Shown here piece after piece: positions 12,201-24,200 of a stretch of 64,000 bases of DNA (position 1 is its first letter; every line of letters starts with the position of its first letter). The DNA comes from Durusdinium trenchii (Eukaryota > Sar > Dinophyceae > Suessiales > Symbiodiniaceae), in assembly GCA_963970005.1 (NCBI GenBank), contig CAXAMN010001281.1, positions 130,326-194,325 on the forward strand, given 5' to 3'. A program made the translations under genes and the position numbers. A model generated the notes under the pieces. That model did not search any database, was not told where the DNA came from, and worked only from the letters and a program-made list of their open reading frames with translations.

Positions 12201-14706
12201 TCCTTCGGCAGCTGATCAGTCGAAGTAAGCTGTGTCAAGCCATCAGGGTGTTGACCGTCGATGCTTCGCAGGGATCAGAGAAAGAGCTGGTCTTGCTCAG
12301 CCTAGTGCGCCAAAACAATGAAGGCAATGTGGGCTTCTTGAGCGACTGGCGGCGCCTGAACGTCGCCGTCTCGCGCGCGCGGCGGGGTTTGATGGTTTTC
12401 GCGGCCAGGGACATGCTCTGCCAGGATCAATACTGGGCCTCTTTGATTGCTCATGTTGAGTCTGCGGCAATGCCCCAGTAAACGCGCGCAGCCTCAGCCA
12501 GAAAGATCGGATCAAGCAGCCTCTATCAAGTCCACTTTTCCAGTCTTTGGATGTCTTTGATCTTGAAATTTACCTTTTTTTCGAATGTCCACTGTCACAG
12601 ACTGTCACAGACGAACGTGCGACTATCCCGTCTTGGGCGATCGCCCCCACCGGGAGACATCCTCACCACGCCGACCTCCCTTGCAGGTCCTGAAGCCCAA
12701 AGTGGTGATCATCCGCCAGGCCCCGGCGCCTTCGCATCCGAGGGCCGCGGTTGGGCGGCTGGGAGCTCGTTCCGCTCACCCGAGCTCGGAACCCGAAAAC
12801 GCCCACGTCAGTCAGGTGTTTCGTTCTGGGGGGTTTACCTTTGTGCATCTTTTTTGTGCAAGGTTTTCCCGCGGTCTTTTTCCTCCACCCAAACCCGGGC
12901 CGTCGGGCAGTCGACGAATGGGCCAGTTCTGCCAGTTCCAGTCGTCCGTGGAACGGAGAAACCTCGAGGAACGGAGAAATCGATCGATGCTTTCTGCCCG
13001 GTCGGGGTCTTTTCCACATCCTGCCAGTTGAAGCCATGTCCACTTGATTTGAATCTCCTGAAATCATCACCTTGTGAAGGAGGAACATGGTCATCCTGTT
13101 GGTGCCATGCCATCATATGTCATCCACTAACATCATGACCATGATTCTTTCCGAGAAAGTCCGGAAGAAGAAGAACAAGAGCACCTGAAACCTCCTGCGC
13201 TCGCACACCGGGCTGGAATCGCCGCACCTCGTGGCGCCGTGCTGTGCCGCACATCGAATCGGGCGTCGCTTCTGCGGAGCGACGCAGGACACGCCGGGCC
13301 GACGCAGGGAGTGGGAGCGCTCAGTGGTAAAGACGTACTTGTTACTAGTTACTAGTAGCTTCTTGTTACTACTAGTAAGGCACTTGTTACTACTAGCGAT
13401 GCACTTGTTCCTAGTAGCTTCTTGTTACTACTGGTGAAGACGAGTGTGAAGCCGTGAGTCTGCCGACCCTGGCGAGTGATCGGCCGACCTGACGGCATCG
13501 GCCTCAGGAAAGCTGCCCTGAAACGAGAAGTTCTGAAAGGCTCCTACCAGGACCGGGGGGGAAGGGAGGGGGGAAAGAGAGGGGGAAAGAGCTAGGGCCG
13601 CTAGGGTCCCACATTTGTTACCATGGAGATTGTTCATGTTTTGATTATGATTAGGTTTGTCATGATTTTTCAATCTAATTGCTCAGTTCATTTGGATCCT
13701 CGAACATGCAAGATGTTGTCCTTTAAGAAACGCCGGTCATGACGATTCTGTTCAGCTATCAAGTGGGAATTTTGAGAAGTCAAGCGCCAGCATATATTAA
13801 TATATGGTTGCGAATATATTTCTGGATTTTTTTTCGTTTTTTTTTGGAACTTTTTTTGTTTTTCGTGCTTCGTGGCAGGTGCAGTACTTTGTGGACCTTG
13901 CAAAGCACATTTCGTGGCAGGTGCAGGACTTTGTGGGCCTTGGAGTGCAGAGTTTGTGGCAGGCGCAGGACTTTTTGTGGGCCTTGAAGTGCAGATTTCG
14001 TGGCAGGTGTAGTACTTCGTGGCCCTTGGAGTGCAGATTTTGTGGCAGGCGCAGGACTTTGTGGACCTTGAAGTGCAGATTTCGTGGCAGATGCAGGACT
14101 TTGTGTGTGTGGAAGTGTAGAGTCGAGTTGGTGGCAGGTGCAGGACTTTGTGGGCCTTGGAGTGCAGATTTCGTGGCAGGCGCAAGACTTTGTGGACCTT
14201 GAAGTGCAGATTCGTGGCAGGTGCAGTACTTTGTGGATGTTGAACTGCAGAAAGATAGAAAGATANNNNNNNNNNNNNNNNNNNNNNNNNNNNNNNNNNN
14301 NNNNNNNNNNNNNNNNNNNNNNNNNNNNNNNNNNNNNNNNNNNNNNNNNNNNNNNNNNNNNNNNNNNNNNNNNNNNNNNNNNNNNNNNNNNNNNNNNNNN
14401 NNNNNNNNNNNNNNNNNNNNNNNNNNNNNNNNNNNNNNNNNNNNNNNNNNNNNNNNNNNNNNNNNNNNNNNNNNNNNNNNNNNNNNNNNNNNNNNNNNNN
14501 NNNNNNNNNNNNNNNNNNNNNNNNNNNNNNNNNNNNNNNNNNNNNNNNNNNNNNNNNNNNNNNNNNNNNNNNNNNNNNNNNNNNNNNNNNNNNNNNNNNN
14601 NNNNNNNNNNNNNNNNNNNNNNNNNNNNNNNNNNNNNNNNNNNNNNNNNNNNNNNNNNNNNNNNNCCCCCCCCAGCAGCACACCAGATCCAAAGGTGAGC
14701 AGCTCG

Positions 14707-14757
<51 letters not shown>

Positions 14758-17700
14758 TTCGTCTCTGCAACGAAAACAACAGGAAAAGCAAATACAAAAA
14801 GAGAAAGGAGAACAGCTGCCAAAAGAAAGAAAGAAAGATAGATAAATAGATAGGTATAGACAGATACAGAAGCCACAGAAGCCAAAAGCCACAAAAGCCA
14901 GAAGCCACAGAAGCCAGAAGCCAGAAGCCACGAAAAACAAAAAAAATCCAAAAGAAACAAAAAAAATCCAAAAATAAATACTCCTCCATAAATTGCCAGA
15001 AGTCAAGCGCAGGCTGCGTAGGCCGCCGTGTCTGCGTGCACAGTACATGCGGATAGCGGAAACTTGCAAGATGTAATCCACAAACACGGTGTTGGTGGTG
15101 GTTGGAGGCCATCGCCATTGGGTCAAAGAAAAGTGGTTGGTGCTTCATGAACATTCCTTCACCAAAACCGAGGGCCCCAGCGAGCTGAGAGAGCATGGTG
15201 CATCCTTTGCCGTGGTGCCTGGGCTCCAGAGGGGGAGCACGAGTCCGGCAGGCAGGTGCTAGCATGGTGCTCACCTAGCTCCCCGGTGGGTGGAGGACCA
15301 TCATCAAAACCACTACTGGTAGTGGGAGCAGAGTCACCGACGAAAGGAGCCCTAGACAGACACAGACAGACACCAGAGCTATACGGGCCCGCTTGAGACC
15401 CACCCCTTTCTGGGCCCGAAAACGCTGCCCAGGACCTGCTCAGTGGCCAAAAGACTGGCTGGTACTACGACCAGCGAGAGAATCGCTTGATGTTGGCCAA
15501 CCTCGTGCGGGGTTCGCTCCCCCGTGTGCTGGACGTCTACAGCTACGTCCTCGTGGCTGAACGAAGGGGCGCGTTTCTTCCATCGCCAGCGGGGTGGCTG
15601 GGGGTTCGGCGTTACGATGGAGCGGCAAAGAACATGGTTCCTATGGTTCGCGGTTGGGGGGGAGTAGAGGACGCTACTAGGGGCTCCTGGCATCGCTACT
15701 AGGAACAAGGACGCTACTAGGAGCTGTTTCGAGCGTCCCCTGGCTCGTTTTGAGAGTTCTTCAGACTTCAAACCTTCACCCCAAAGGTTGGTGGCTTCGG
15801 CGTGCTGTTGGCGCATTACGGCACCAAGCTCAGTTTGGCCGCAAGCAGCACTCAAACACCAGCCAGGGCTGTAGACTCGACTCCGGATCAACCTGCGATT
15901 GATTCCGAATGCGAATCCGGCGCTTCGAGAGCTCATTGGTTCGATCAACATTGGATTCGAACATCGAACCGAAGACTTTGAAGTAAGCCCAACCCTGCCA
16001 GAACAACTCCTCTCGCCATCTCTCGCCCTACTTGGGGGAACCGCGATCGCCCCCCCAACAGGAGCGACCGAAAAACCCAACCCCCGTTCGCGCGCGCCCG
16101 GTGCGCCGTAGGTGCCGCCTCGGTGCTGTGTGTCGACAGCAGCGAGGCGGCGCTGGAGCTGCTGCGGCGCTCCGCAGCGATGAACGCCGTGCAGAGCTGC
16201 GTGAGGCGCCGGTCCCGGGGCACCGGGACCGGTGGGGGTCGCGTGAGGGCGCGCGGCGCAGAAAGGGGTGTGGTAGGGTGAGGGGTGTCGGGGCAGGTGC
16301 CTTGCCTTACAAGCAGGAGGAAAAGACATGAACATATTTCATGTAACTAGGACGGCTATGCTCGGTGGAGGCCATCGCGGTCGTAGCTTGGAGGCCATCG
16401 CTACTGCATGCTACTAGCTATAGAAGCTTCGTTTCACCTGTAGGCCATCGCTATGAACGGAACAAGGACGCGACCGAACGATCCGCAAAGAGGACATCCG
16501 GTCGACACGGTCGACACGCCATGGACACCGGTGGACACTTGGAGGTCCATCCGCGCGGATGCCATGGACTTCTTGCAGGCGGGGAACGGGCGGGAACGGG
16601 CGCGGGGCCGCGTGCCAGTCAGGTGACTTGACTTGAAGCCCCAGGTGAAGGGACAGGTGATGCCCCAGGTGAATCTAAAGCATCCTGTAATAAGCCTCCT
16701 ATAGCCAATGTCCAGACATTCGCACGTTGATCCATCCACCACCTGGGAGAAAATCTGCAGCTGTTTCGTGACAGGTCGTGAAAACAAGCCATGGTTCTGT
16801 TCATTTGTCACCCAAGGCTGCATGCATGGTTCAGGACCTTAAGGAGTGTTAAGAGAGCTGTCATACTCAAGCATCAACTCATCAAAGACATGACGCCGTG
16901 CGACGTGTCAAACTCATCGGTGCAACCCCCCCCCACGGTTTTGGACGATGCCGGATGTACGCTGGGAAAGACCATAAACGACAGCGCCGACAAGGAGAAG
17001 AGCCGGCAAAAGGCTGCAGGGGAAGACCTTGAAGACTCGGAGTTTGACTTGGTGCACCTTGACGGCGGAATGACCATTGATGTTGGTCGACTCACCACAC
17101 TGTTGGGCGGTTGTTTGGATGGTGAGAAGACTCCGATCATGAAAGCTTGGTGCTTTCAGTTGGCTTCTAGTAACAAGTGCCTTACTACTAGTAACAAGAA
17201 GCTAGTAGGAACAAGTGCATCGCTTCTAGTAACAAGTGCCTTACTAGTAGTAACAAGAAGCTAGTTGTTACTAGTAGGTGTCTTCAGCTTGCTTCTGTTG
17301 ATCACCGGGTCCCCACCCCCGGGTCCTGGCGCGGCCCCCAGGATCCTGGATCCCCCGAACCTGGGCGTGGATCGGCTCACGGCGTCCAAGGCGATGCCGT
17401 GCGCGATGCGAGGTGGAACTCACATGGACATTTTTATTGATACTAATAATAGCTTCTTGTTACTAGTAGTAAGGCACTTGTTACTAGTAGCGAGGCACTT
17501 GTTACTAGTAGTAAGACCAGGAGCCCCTAGTAGCGTCCTTGCTCCTAGTAGCATGGCCTCTTAGAAGACCATGAAATCCGAAGACCAAACACGGTGTCGG
17601 TCCACTTCCATGTGAGTTCCAGGGACCGGGACCATTAATATAATAGATATAGTACTGTAAAGTATACTGTAATTATATAGTGTTGTTGTTGTTGTTGTTG

Positions 17701-18832
17701 TTCTCTAGATTTATGTACAATATTTGTTACTGAATGATTGGATGGAGGGTATGCTGGGGGATGGAGTGGGAATGGGAGGCCCTGCGGCACTACGAGAAGC
17801 TGGTCACAGCGGCGGCCTCGCTTTGTGCGCCGGGTGGGATGCTCTTCGTCGCCTCCTGCACCTTTTCCATAGGCCTCCCTGCACCTTTTTCTTTTGTTGA
17901 TCGGCCGAAATCCGTGGAAGTTGGGTTTCAATATGTTTCAAGAAGGGCAAACAAAAGGGGCTTGATGTGGTTGCAGGTCGTCCAGATGTTTGCGCCCAGC
18001 CATTGTAGGGTGCTCAGCAGGGTTTAGAGATAGCATAGGTGGGCGAGGATCTGGGAGGTAAAGTTATGACCATGACACACAGGCCCCCCATGTTTTTTGT
18101 TCTCTTTTGAGGGGTGCCGGCACCGGAAGACCAAAGAAAAGGAGGCGGGGAACCTGTGCTGCGCTTCGAAGCACGGCTGACCAGGCGAGCGAGAGCTCAT
18201 GGGAGTTTGCCACCGGTCCTTGGCATGGCTCCAGCGCGATTATCGCCTGGTGAGCAGCGGCGCGCAGGCCGGGGGGCCGCCGGCCAACGGCCATGCGTTG
18301 GTTTTTCGGCGGACCACGTGTTTTCGGCGATGCACGGGCGGCAGCAGAAGCTTGTTGAACACGTTCAATGCCGAAGAGGGCGGTGGGTGAGCAGTGGAGA
18401 GTTGAGTATGTTGAGTTTTGTGGTTGCACAGCGGGGCTGCGGAGAGAAAAACAGCGGAAGTGGAAGACCCCAAAATCTCCCAAAGGCCGCGCCTGGGAGG
18501 ATGGTTTTTTCGTCCTCGCGGATGGGAAGTCACCACCTGAACCTGAAGGACCTTGAAGGAACCACAGTGAAATCAACACTGAAGGCTCACCCCTCTCCCC
18601 TCTTTTTCTTCCGGGCAGAAACACGTGGACTAAACAAGAAGCTATTAGTAACAAGTGCATCGCTAGTAGTAACAGGTGCCTTACTAGTAGTAACAAGAAG
18701 CTAGTAGAAACAAGCGCCCTACTAGTGGACTGTCAAGTCTATTTCGTCCCTCTGCAGGCCGCGGATCATCCGGGCCACCTGATGCTCCCGGAGTCTCGGT
18801 ACCTCCGCGCGCTGCTTCTGCATCTCTTCTGA
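9224..18832 (+). CDS. RlmI-type SAM-dependent RNA methyltransferase, at least ten exons
   Basis: Matches the bacterial RlmI/YccW-like 23S rRNA m5C methyltransferase family. Exons: 9224-9294 [19 protein letters not shown]; 9546-9625 [17 protein letters not shown]; 12687-12719 [11 protein letters not shown]; 15433-15546 [14 protein letters not shown] then RVLDVYSY (SAM motif I starts); 15787-15820 [12 protein letters not shown]; 16112-16200 [17 protein letters not shown] (Asp of motif II); 17342-about 17395 [13 protein letters not shown] (DPP motif IV); about 17765-17863 [20 protein letters not shown] then ASCT (the PGG...SC region with the catalytic Cys); about 18130-18185 [11 protein letters not shown]; 18758-18832 [20 protein letters not shown], then TGA. 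Donors are GC at 9295, 9626, 12720 and 15821, and GT at 15547 and 16201. N-terminal PUA exons and at least one exon between 12720 and 15432 (where the 400-N gap lies) are missing. The exon 9/10 phase is unresolved. The family is bacterial-like, so organelle targeting or ancient transfer is likely (inference). The 9626-12686 intron contains a helicase gene. Confidence 0.85.
10010..12481 (+). CDS. SF1 Upf1-like RNA/DNA helicase, nested in an intron
   Basis: The frame is open from 10010 (first ATG there; [11 protein letters not shown] near 10167 is an alternative start) to a stop codon at 11492-11494. It resumes in the same frame at 11579 and ends at 12479-12481. Removing 11474-11578 joins KDQ to VQKTRTT in phase 0 and gives about 790 residues. 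Motifs in order: [12 protein letters not shown] (about 11104), Ia [24 protein letters not shown] (11696), [50 protein letters not shown]. These are those of the DNA2/NAM7 (Upf1, Sen1, SMUBP2) group, ATP-driven 5'-3' unwinding enzymes. The roughly 320-residue part before motif I is not recognised. It lies entirely in one intron of the methyltransferase gene, on the same strand. Having one intron in 2.5 kb, beside genes with an intron every 100 nt of coding, suggests a retroposed copy. Confidence 0.88.
11474..11578 (+). other. 105-nt introner-like intron inside the helicase gene
   Basis: The sequence ACCAGGTGCAGAAGAC occurs at 11469-11484 and again at 11574-11589. Between them are 89 nt of the CTTGTTACTA repeat family, which carry an in-frame TAG. 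Each 16-nt copy contains CAG|GT. Splicing from GT at 11474 (first copy) to AG at 11577-11578 (second copy) removes exactly 105 nt and restores the uninterrupted protein in phase 0. The target duplication thus supplies both splice sites, the arrangement known for introner elements. Confidence 0.85.
13336..13431. repeat. Short-unit repeat copy with flanking direct repeats
   Basis: Four to five units of the CTTGTTACTA family in a methyltransferase intron. The copy is bracketed by TGGTAAAGACG (13325-13335) and TGGTGAAGACG (13432-13442), 10 of 11 identical, consistent with an insertion that duplicated its target. Confidence 0.75.
13876..14245. repeat. Minisatellite of about 42-bp units next to an assembly gap
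   Basis: About eight to nine tandem units of the type GTGGCAGGTGCAGGACTTTG followed by TGGGCCTTGGAGTGCAGATT, with small variations. The array runs into the 400-N gap, so its true length is unknown. Long minus-strand frames over it are only translations of the repeat. Confidence 0.85.
14266..14665. other. Assembly gap, 400 N
   Basis: Exactly 400 N, probably a scaffold gap. It lies in the region that should hold a methyltransferase exon between those at 12687 and 15433. Shorter gaps of 10 N lie at 48152-48161 and 61964-61973. Confidence 0.98.
14708..14935. repeat. Simple repeats: (GCTT)n and AGAAGCCACA-type
   Basis: About twelve GCTT/CTTG units at 14708-14756, then a purine-rich tract and an AGCCAGAAGCCACAGA repeat at about 14870-14935. 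No coding content. Confidence 0.85.
15658..15727. repeat. Short-unit repeat copy, GGGGCTCCTGGCATCGCTACTAG variant
   Basis: Two CGCTACTAG/GACGCTACTAG units with the GGGGCTCCTGG variant that recurs at 17519 and 62047. It is in a methyltransferase intron. A very diverged relative (GGAGGCCATCGCTACT) is scattered at 16365-16460 and 19100-19140. Confidence 0.6.
16791..17165 (+). CDS. Unassigned open segment, FDLVHLDGG motif
   Basis: An open + frame with acidic, coding-like composition containing [19 protein letters not shown]. The motif resembles the Asp-containing strand of class I methyltransferases, but does not fit the RlmI gene in whose intron it lies (that gene uses ILDPPNLG at 17342). It could be a fragment of another gene or a skipped exon. 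I cannot name it. Confidence 0.25.
17166..17276. repeat. Short-unit repeat copy
   Basis: Reverse-orientation units (AACAAGTGCCTTACTAGTAG and variants) in a methyltransferase intron. The flanks TTTCAGTTGGCTTCT and CTTCAGCTTGCTTCT are similar (12 of 15), a possible decayed target duplication. Confidence 0.75.
17449..17560. repeat. Short-unit repeat copy
   Basis: CTTCTTGTTACTAGTAGTAAGGCA-type units followed by AGGAGCCCCTAGTAGCGTCC, in a methyltransferase intron between the DPP exon and the PGG exon. Confidence 0.75.
18638..18722. repeat. Short-unit repeat copy just before the last methyltransferase exon
   Basis: Reverse-orientation units. GTGGACT occurs on both sides (about 18624 and 18725), a possible 7-nt target duplication. 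The terminal exon begins 35 nt further on. Confidence 0.75.
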
Positions 18833-19139
18833 TGCCAAAAAGGGGGAGCGTCCACCGTGGCGTCCGTGGACGGTCGACCTGGGGTGAACCCGGGGCGAGC
18901 GGAGGGAATTCGGAGAAGCCACCCAAAACCACCTGAACTTGGTCACCAGAATGTGGGGAGTCAAGTCCGGGATATCTGAGAAAAATGGCTGTAAGTCCAA
19001 ACCATGCTGGGCAAGCATGACCCCGGGTTGCACGGGATGTCGACGCTCCATGATTTTGGTGGGTGCTTTGAAATCACCTTAAGCAGCTAAGCAGGGATGG
19101 CCATCGCTACTAGGTTGGAGGCCATCGCCAGTAGGTTGG

Positions 19140-21250
19140 AGGCGTGTCGCGCCCCCGTCGCGTCGCCAGTGCCGCTGCTGGCCGCGCTGGCGCCACAGCT
19201 GCAACAGCGGCTCAGCGCCGACCAGCTGCGGGCACCACACCTGGCACAGGTGACGGGTGAAACGGGCCCAGCTCCAAAGGAACAACACCAGAGGATCCTG
19301 ACGATGGCCGGCTCGGTTTTGGTCAGGCCTCAGGCTCAAGACTCCGAGAGCCCAGTGTTCTATAGTGTTCTACTAAATCGACTGCACATGGATTTTGGAG
19401 CAATTCGCCAACTCCTCAGCCTTCGACCATGGCCCCGACGACTTCTTCGTCGACGCGGGCGCGCGCGGGCGCACGCGTTTTTCGTTGAACGGACGAGGTG
19501 TGCGGCGCCTATTGCCACGCGCGGTTCCTGGAGAGTACCCACGTCACGGTGATCTTGGAGGCAGCACGCTTCACGCTCAAAGAGGTCGGGGGGTCCTGAT
19601 GGGGCCCAGAAACAGGGTGCCACAGCTGATGGAGGGGAAGCCTTGATGGAGTGTCCAGTGCCAGGCAGTATATAGCAGTTGGGTGTTGTTCATTAAAAGC
19701 TTTCACTGAGACGAAGCCACAAGGTTTTTAATGGTTATCATACATGATATGACATGATATGACAGTGGAAAGCCAAGAGCTCACTAGGACCTCAAGGCAG
19801 ATGGTGCAAACGAATGTGACCGGACATGCTGGACACAGTGCTGGACACTTCTGAGTGCACCACCTGTGTCTCTCCTCTGCCAGGGCTGCTCGGAGAACTT
19901 CCGTCCTCAATCGCATTTTTCTTCCAGTCAAGCCTCAAGGAGCTTTCCCTTCCCCCTAAACCCAAGCACGATACATAAGCACCACCTGCGCCACCTGGTG
20001 CTCAATCCTCCCTAGGACCGCCCCACCCCGCGGCTCCTTCGATGTCACCTGGCTCCGCGCTTGACACGACCCAGACCCAGGCGACGCCCCTGGAGCTCAC
20101 ACGCCTCGTGCGCGCGGGCATCCGGGCGAAGGCCGCGAACGCGGAGCTGGTCATCAAGGAGGCACTGGCCGGTGGGTGGCGGAGGGGTGGAGACCTCAGT
20201 GGTTGCAGAGTGGTGGATCGGCGGATCAAGTGAGACGGGCAGGGGAAGGGAGACAGGGATGAAACAGCGCAGATGTTGGGACGTTGGTTCGTTTTGGTGA
20301 GGTTACGGAAATCCAGGGAATAAAATCAATCAGATTCAACTCAATCAGATTCTATAAAGTTAGGCTTTTGCGGTCTTGGAGATTCTAGGAGTTTTGCTCG
20401 CAAACGACTCGCCCTGGACACCCGCCCTTCGCGTGGGCCAGGCTGCCTGGCTGGCTGGGGCACAAGCCGAAGTGATGTTGCCACATGAGCAGCTCGACGT
20501 CGATCGCTCCGCTGGAGGTCGGAGAAGGTCGGGGTGGACGCGTCGGGGACGCTGGTGCTTTATGTCTGCCATGGAGTCGTCTGTGGATGTGCCCCTAGCC
20601 CTAGACTTCCAAGACCATTGAACAAATGGGAACGACCGGGTGTTTGTAGTGTAAAATCCTTAGTTGATTCGGTAACGGTAACGCCTATTTAAATTTATTC
20701 TGGCTGGAGGCCTAGGGTATGTCTATACATATAATATATATATATATATCTATAATATTATAGCAGTTTGACAGTGTGAATCCAATCAAAAAAGAGGCTA
20801 TCGTGATTAGGTTGCAGCTGGTATTTTTTAGCGACTACAGCCAGAGGCGTCCATGACCCAGTGAGAGGTGTAGACCCTCGCCCAGGCTGGCCCGCACCGC
20901 CGGGACCTTTGGTGGCGAGTGCGCCGCGTTCCTCGCGGCTAGCGATGGTGGGGAGGTGGAGGCGGTGGAAGCATCTGCTGCGTTGGGAAGCCCTAGAAGA
21001 TGGTGGAAAGGTGGGATTGCATGGAAGAAGGGATGGATGAGAATGATTCAGAGATTGATGGATGAGATTGGGGTTGAGGCCACTGGTGAGGCCTTGAGGT
21101 TTGACATGTCTTGACTACATGTCGCGCCGCATGTTTGGGGGGATCAAACATGTTTGGTGCCACCGAGGTCTGCTGAGCTGCTCCACATCTTGACGCGCGG
21201 GAGAAGTGCAGCACAGGTTGCACCGCAGCTGCTTGAAGCTTGCGCCAGGC
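19140..21250 (+). CDS. Unassigned multi-exon candidate
   Basis: Several + segments have coding-like composition and plausible splice edges but no family I can name: 19150-19250 (VPLLAALAPQLQQRLSADQL), 19500-19580 (YCHARFLESTHVTVILEAAR), 20090-20170 (LELTRLVRAGIRAKAANAEL), about 20400-20510 (NDSPWTPALRVGQAAWLAG), 20880-20980 and 21180-21250 (LLHILTRGRSAAQVAPQLLE). The helical, leucine-rich texture recalls repeat proteins of organellar RNA metabolism, but this is only an impression. Whether they form one gene is unknown. Confidence 0.25.
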
Positions 21251-21299
21251 CAATCTGCAAATATATTACATACCACAATATTGACAGCTGTAATGTTAT

Positions 21300-24200
21300 A
21301 AGATAGTACAAGAACTCAGCATAGTTCTGTGAATGACTAATTATGGAGGTCAAATTGTTCCTTCATCGCAGACTGCATTTCAAGAGACCTCCAAATCCAT
21401 AAGTCTGGCAGGTAGCTCCGTTCAACATCCTTCAACCCAAGACCCCAAACAGCAGGCCAATGTCAAACCAGTCGCTTTCTCCACATTTGCCCACAGTTGG
21501 CAGCTCGCCCTGCCCTTCGGCCTGTTGGCCATGCTGGCGCCTACGGTGCCCGCTTCTCCAGCTTCTCACCGTTCCGCCGCGTGGTTGGACCCGTGCCGTC
21601 GTAGAAGGAACAGACCCAAAGAATCTCTGGTGGCCTTAATCATATCGACCGCAAGTTGTTATTTTCCTTCTGAGTCTGCAGAGTCCTCTGATTGATTGGA
21701 GGCTTTTCTGGGCGTCGTGGTCGTTCTCGGCCTGAGGAATTTCAAGCCACCACCTTCATAAATAAGTGGTGTTTCCGTCATAATTTGATATATGACTCAG
21801 GAAGCCTCAGCCAAAGCGCACCTCGGCTCCAACAGTTAAAGCTTGCATGCAATTGTACTGTGCTTTCAGAGTACAGTAGATGGCGCAAATCCCCAAACGG
21901 TGGTTTATATGGACCCCATACAAAGACATCTTTGGCGTGCCATCTATTCTGAAAAACCACTGTAGATGCTTGGATTGGCCTTCTTGAGCAAATCTTGGAA
22001 TCATTAACTAGCATCCTTAGAGAGACCGCAGTGATACTTTACACGTGTTGGGTATCCAAGCTTGAGTATTCAACAGTAACAACCGCAGAATTTCATAGTG
22101 AGGTGTGTGCATATATATGCTGATAGCAAAATGTTATTTGATGTTGTTTGGTCATGGCCCTCATTGTCTGAGAGCTTCATCCAGGCTGAAGGCTTTGGCT
22201 CAGCTGCTTCCGCTGGCCACCCATGAAGCAGTTGAGCCAAAGGCATCGCCCCCAAAGTCACCACAGGTGCCGGAGCGGAGGGCAATCGTTTGAAGGGACA
22301 CGCTTCGTGCACACCATCTGAAGATGGTACCGGTCAGGAGGGTTTTGGTAGAATGACTTCCTGCCTTTGCTGAAGAACGCTTATTTTTTCGGGCAATGCT
22401 TTGGGGAGCGTGCCGAAGCTGATGCTTTATTCAGAATTTTGGTGGCGACTTGATCTGAGATGTAGGTTTTCGAAGGTCTTGGACCAGCAGCATTTGGTTG
22501 GTTGGCTTAGTCATGCTTGTTCTTGCATCCGGTTTCTCATGGTTTCTCCATCGGAATCTGATCTGATTTCGTGAGATCCAACCAATGCCTTCATCCTCGC
22601 AGCTGATGTCAAAGGATTCCACCCCCCCGAAATCCACGGAAATGGGATCTCCCGGCCTGTATGATTGGATGGTCTTCTGCAGCTGCAGGGCCCACTGCGG
22701 AGCGTTGCCTCCGAGGCTGACCGGTGAATCGTGAAACGTTGCACCGTGCAGACCGGAGCGACCAGACACAGGGGACAGAGCCAATAATTCTCATCAATTC
22801 TTGCACTTTCCTACCACAATTCTCATCAATTCTCCCCATATCAAATCTTAGGGCTTCGTCCTTGCATACAGCTCCCTTTACCTTCACCAACACGCAGATG
22901 TCTCTCCCTTTCATGGAATCAGGCCTCTCGATTCTGCTGTCATTTTTGTATGCACTTTTTGTATCTTGTTGACTTGTTGACGCAATGTAGACTCTTGATC
23001 AATAACCCCCTATGAAGAGCATGTTCAATTCAAATAGGGGGTCTATATATATATATATAATATATATATATTACTCACATGGGGTGCGTGTGCCATGTCA
23101 CTTCAAGTCTTTTCTTCGGCTCCGCAGAGCTCGCAGCTCAGCCCGAGAAATGCCAGGTGGATGAGAGCGCCCCAAAGGCCGGGGACTCAGTGTTTTCGAG
23201 CGAACCCCCCCGGGACCCCCGGACCGGTGATGAACACGACCCGGTCGCGTTGGAGACAGATGAAGAGCAGTTGAATTGCTGCTTGTTCATGCTTTTTCAG
23301 CATGATTTTGTGGTAGGAGGTGTGCAATTGGTGGGGCTGGGGGGGGGGCCGTCCTGACTGTCACGGATTGCTTCCCGAATTGTGTCCAGCTGCTCGCCGA
23401 GAGCAGTGCCGTGGAATGCTCGCTGCAGCTTTGATGACCGACAGCCGTAGCTCGACAGGATTCGACCGACAGCCGGTTCGACCCCCAAACAGCGGCCCCG
23501 GACCGATGACGACCGTTGCGCACAGAACTAACTCTTGAAGTATCCAGCCTGCACCCTCATGTAGGAACGCTTGCCTTTCGTTTGGGGCCAAGGAAGGCAA
23601 CTTTGTTCAACGAAACTACAGACTTGCAGAAAAAACCTTGTAAAATTCGAAGGATTAGAAGTGAACGTTTGGGAATGACTGGAGGTTTTAGGACGTTCGT
23701 TCGACCGAAAGCGAAGAAGAAATTCAACCCAAGAACGCTCCCCGAACAGACTGAAGTGACCCAGTAGGTGTCCGGAACCGCTAGCGCCAATTCGCGGCCC
23801 CTGGGCATGACACCGTGGCCATGGCGCAGCTGCAGCCTGGCGACGCTGCAGCACGACGCTGCAGCACGAGTCTTGGAGCAGTTCAAAGGCAGCTCCTCGG
23901 CTCCGTTCGGCTGGAAGGGTTCGTTGGGTTCGCCCCGATCGGATTGGCCGGATTTGACATGACCAACCTGATTCTACTGAGTCTACTTTATAGCAGATGC
24001 CCCGACACAGTTGCTGCAAAAAAAACACATACGATCAAGGAAGATCCAGAAAGACTGGCCGGCCGGTAGATTTTATGTCCTCTCAAGACACGTGGGAATC
24101 TTCACGCACCTTCTTACACCTTCACGCGCGTGTTTTCCACGTCGTTTTCTTCGTCCCGCACTGTCCGGTCCACACGAAGCGTGAGCCCCGGACCGGTCCC

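Noticed and set aside
13688-15274. Long minus-strand frames crossing the N gap
   Set aside because: They translate the 42-bp minisatellite, simple repeats and 400 N; the periodic peptide is only the tandem repeat.
23045-23075. TATA-box-like promoter
   Set aside because: It is a pure TA dinucleotide repeat, like those at 9815, 20725 and 30570, with no gene start attached.
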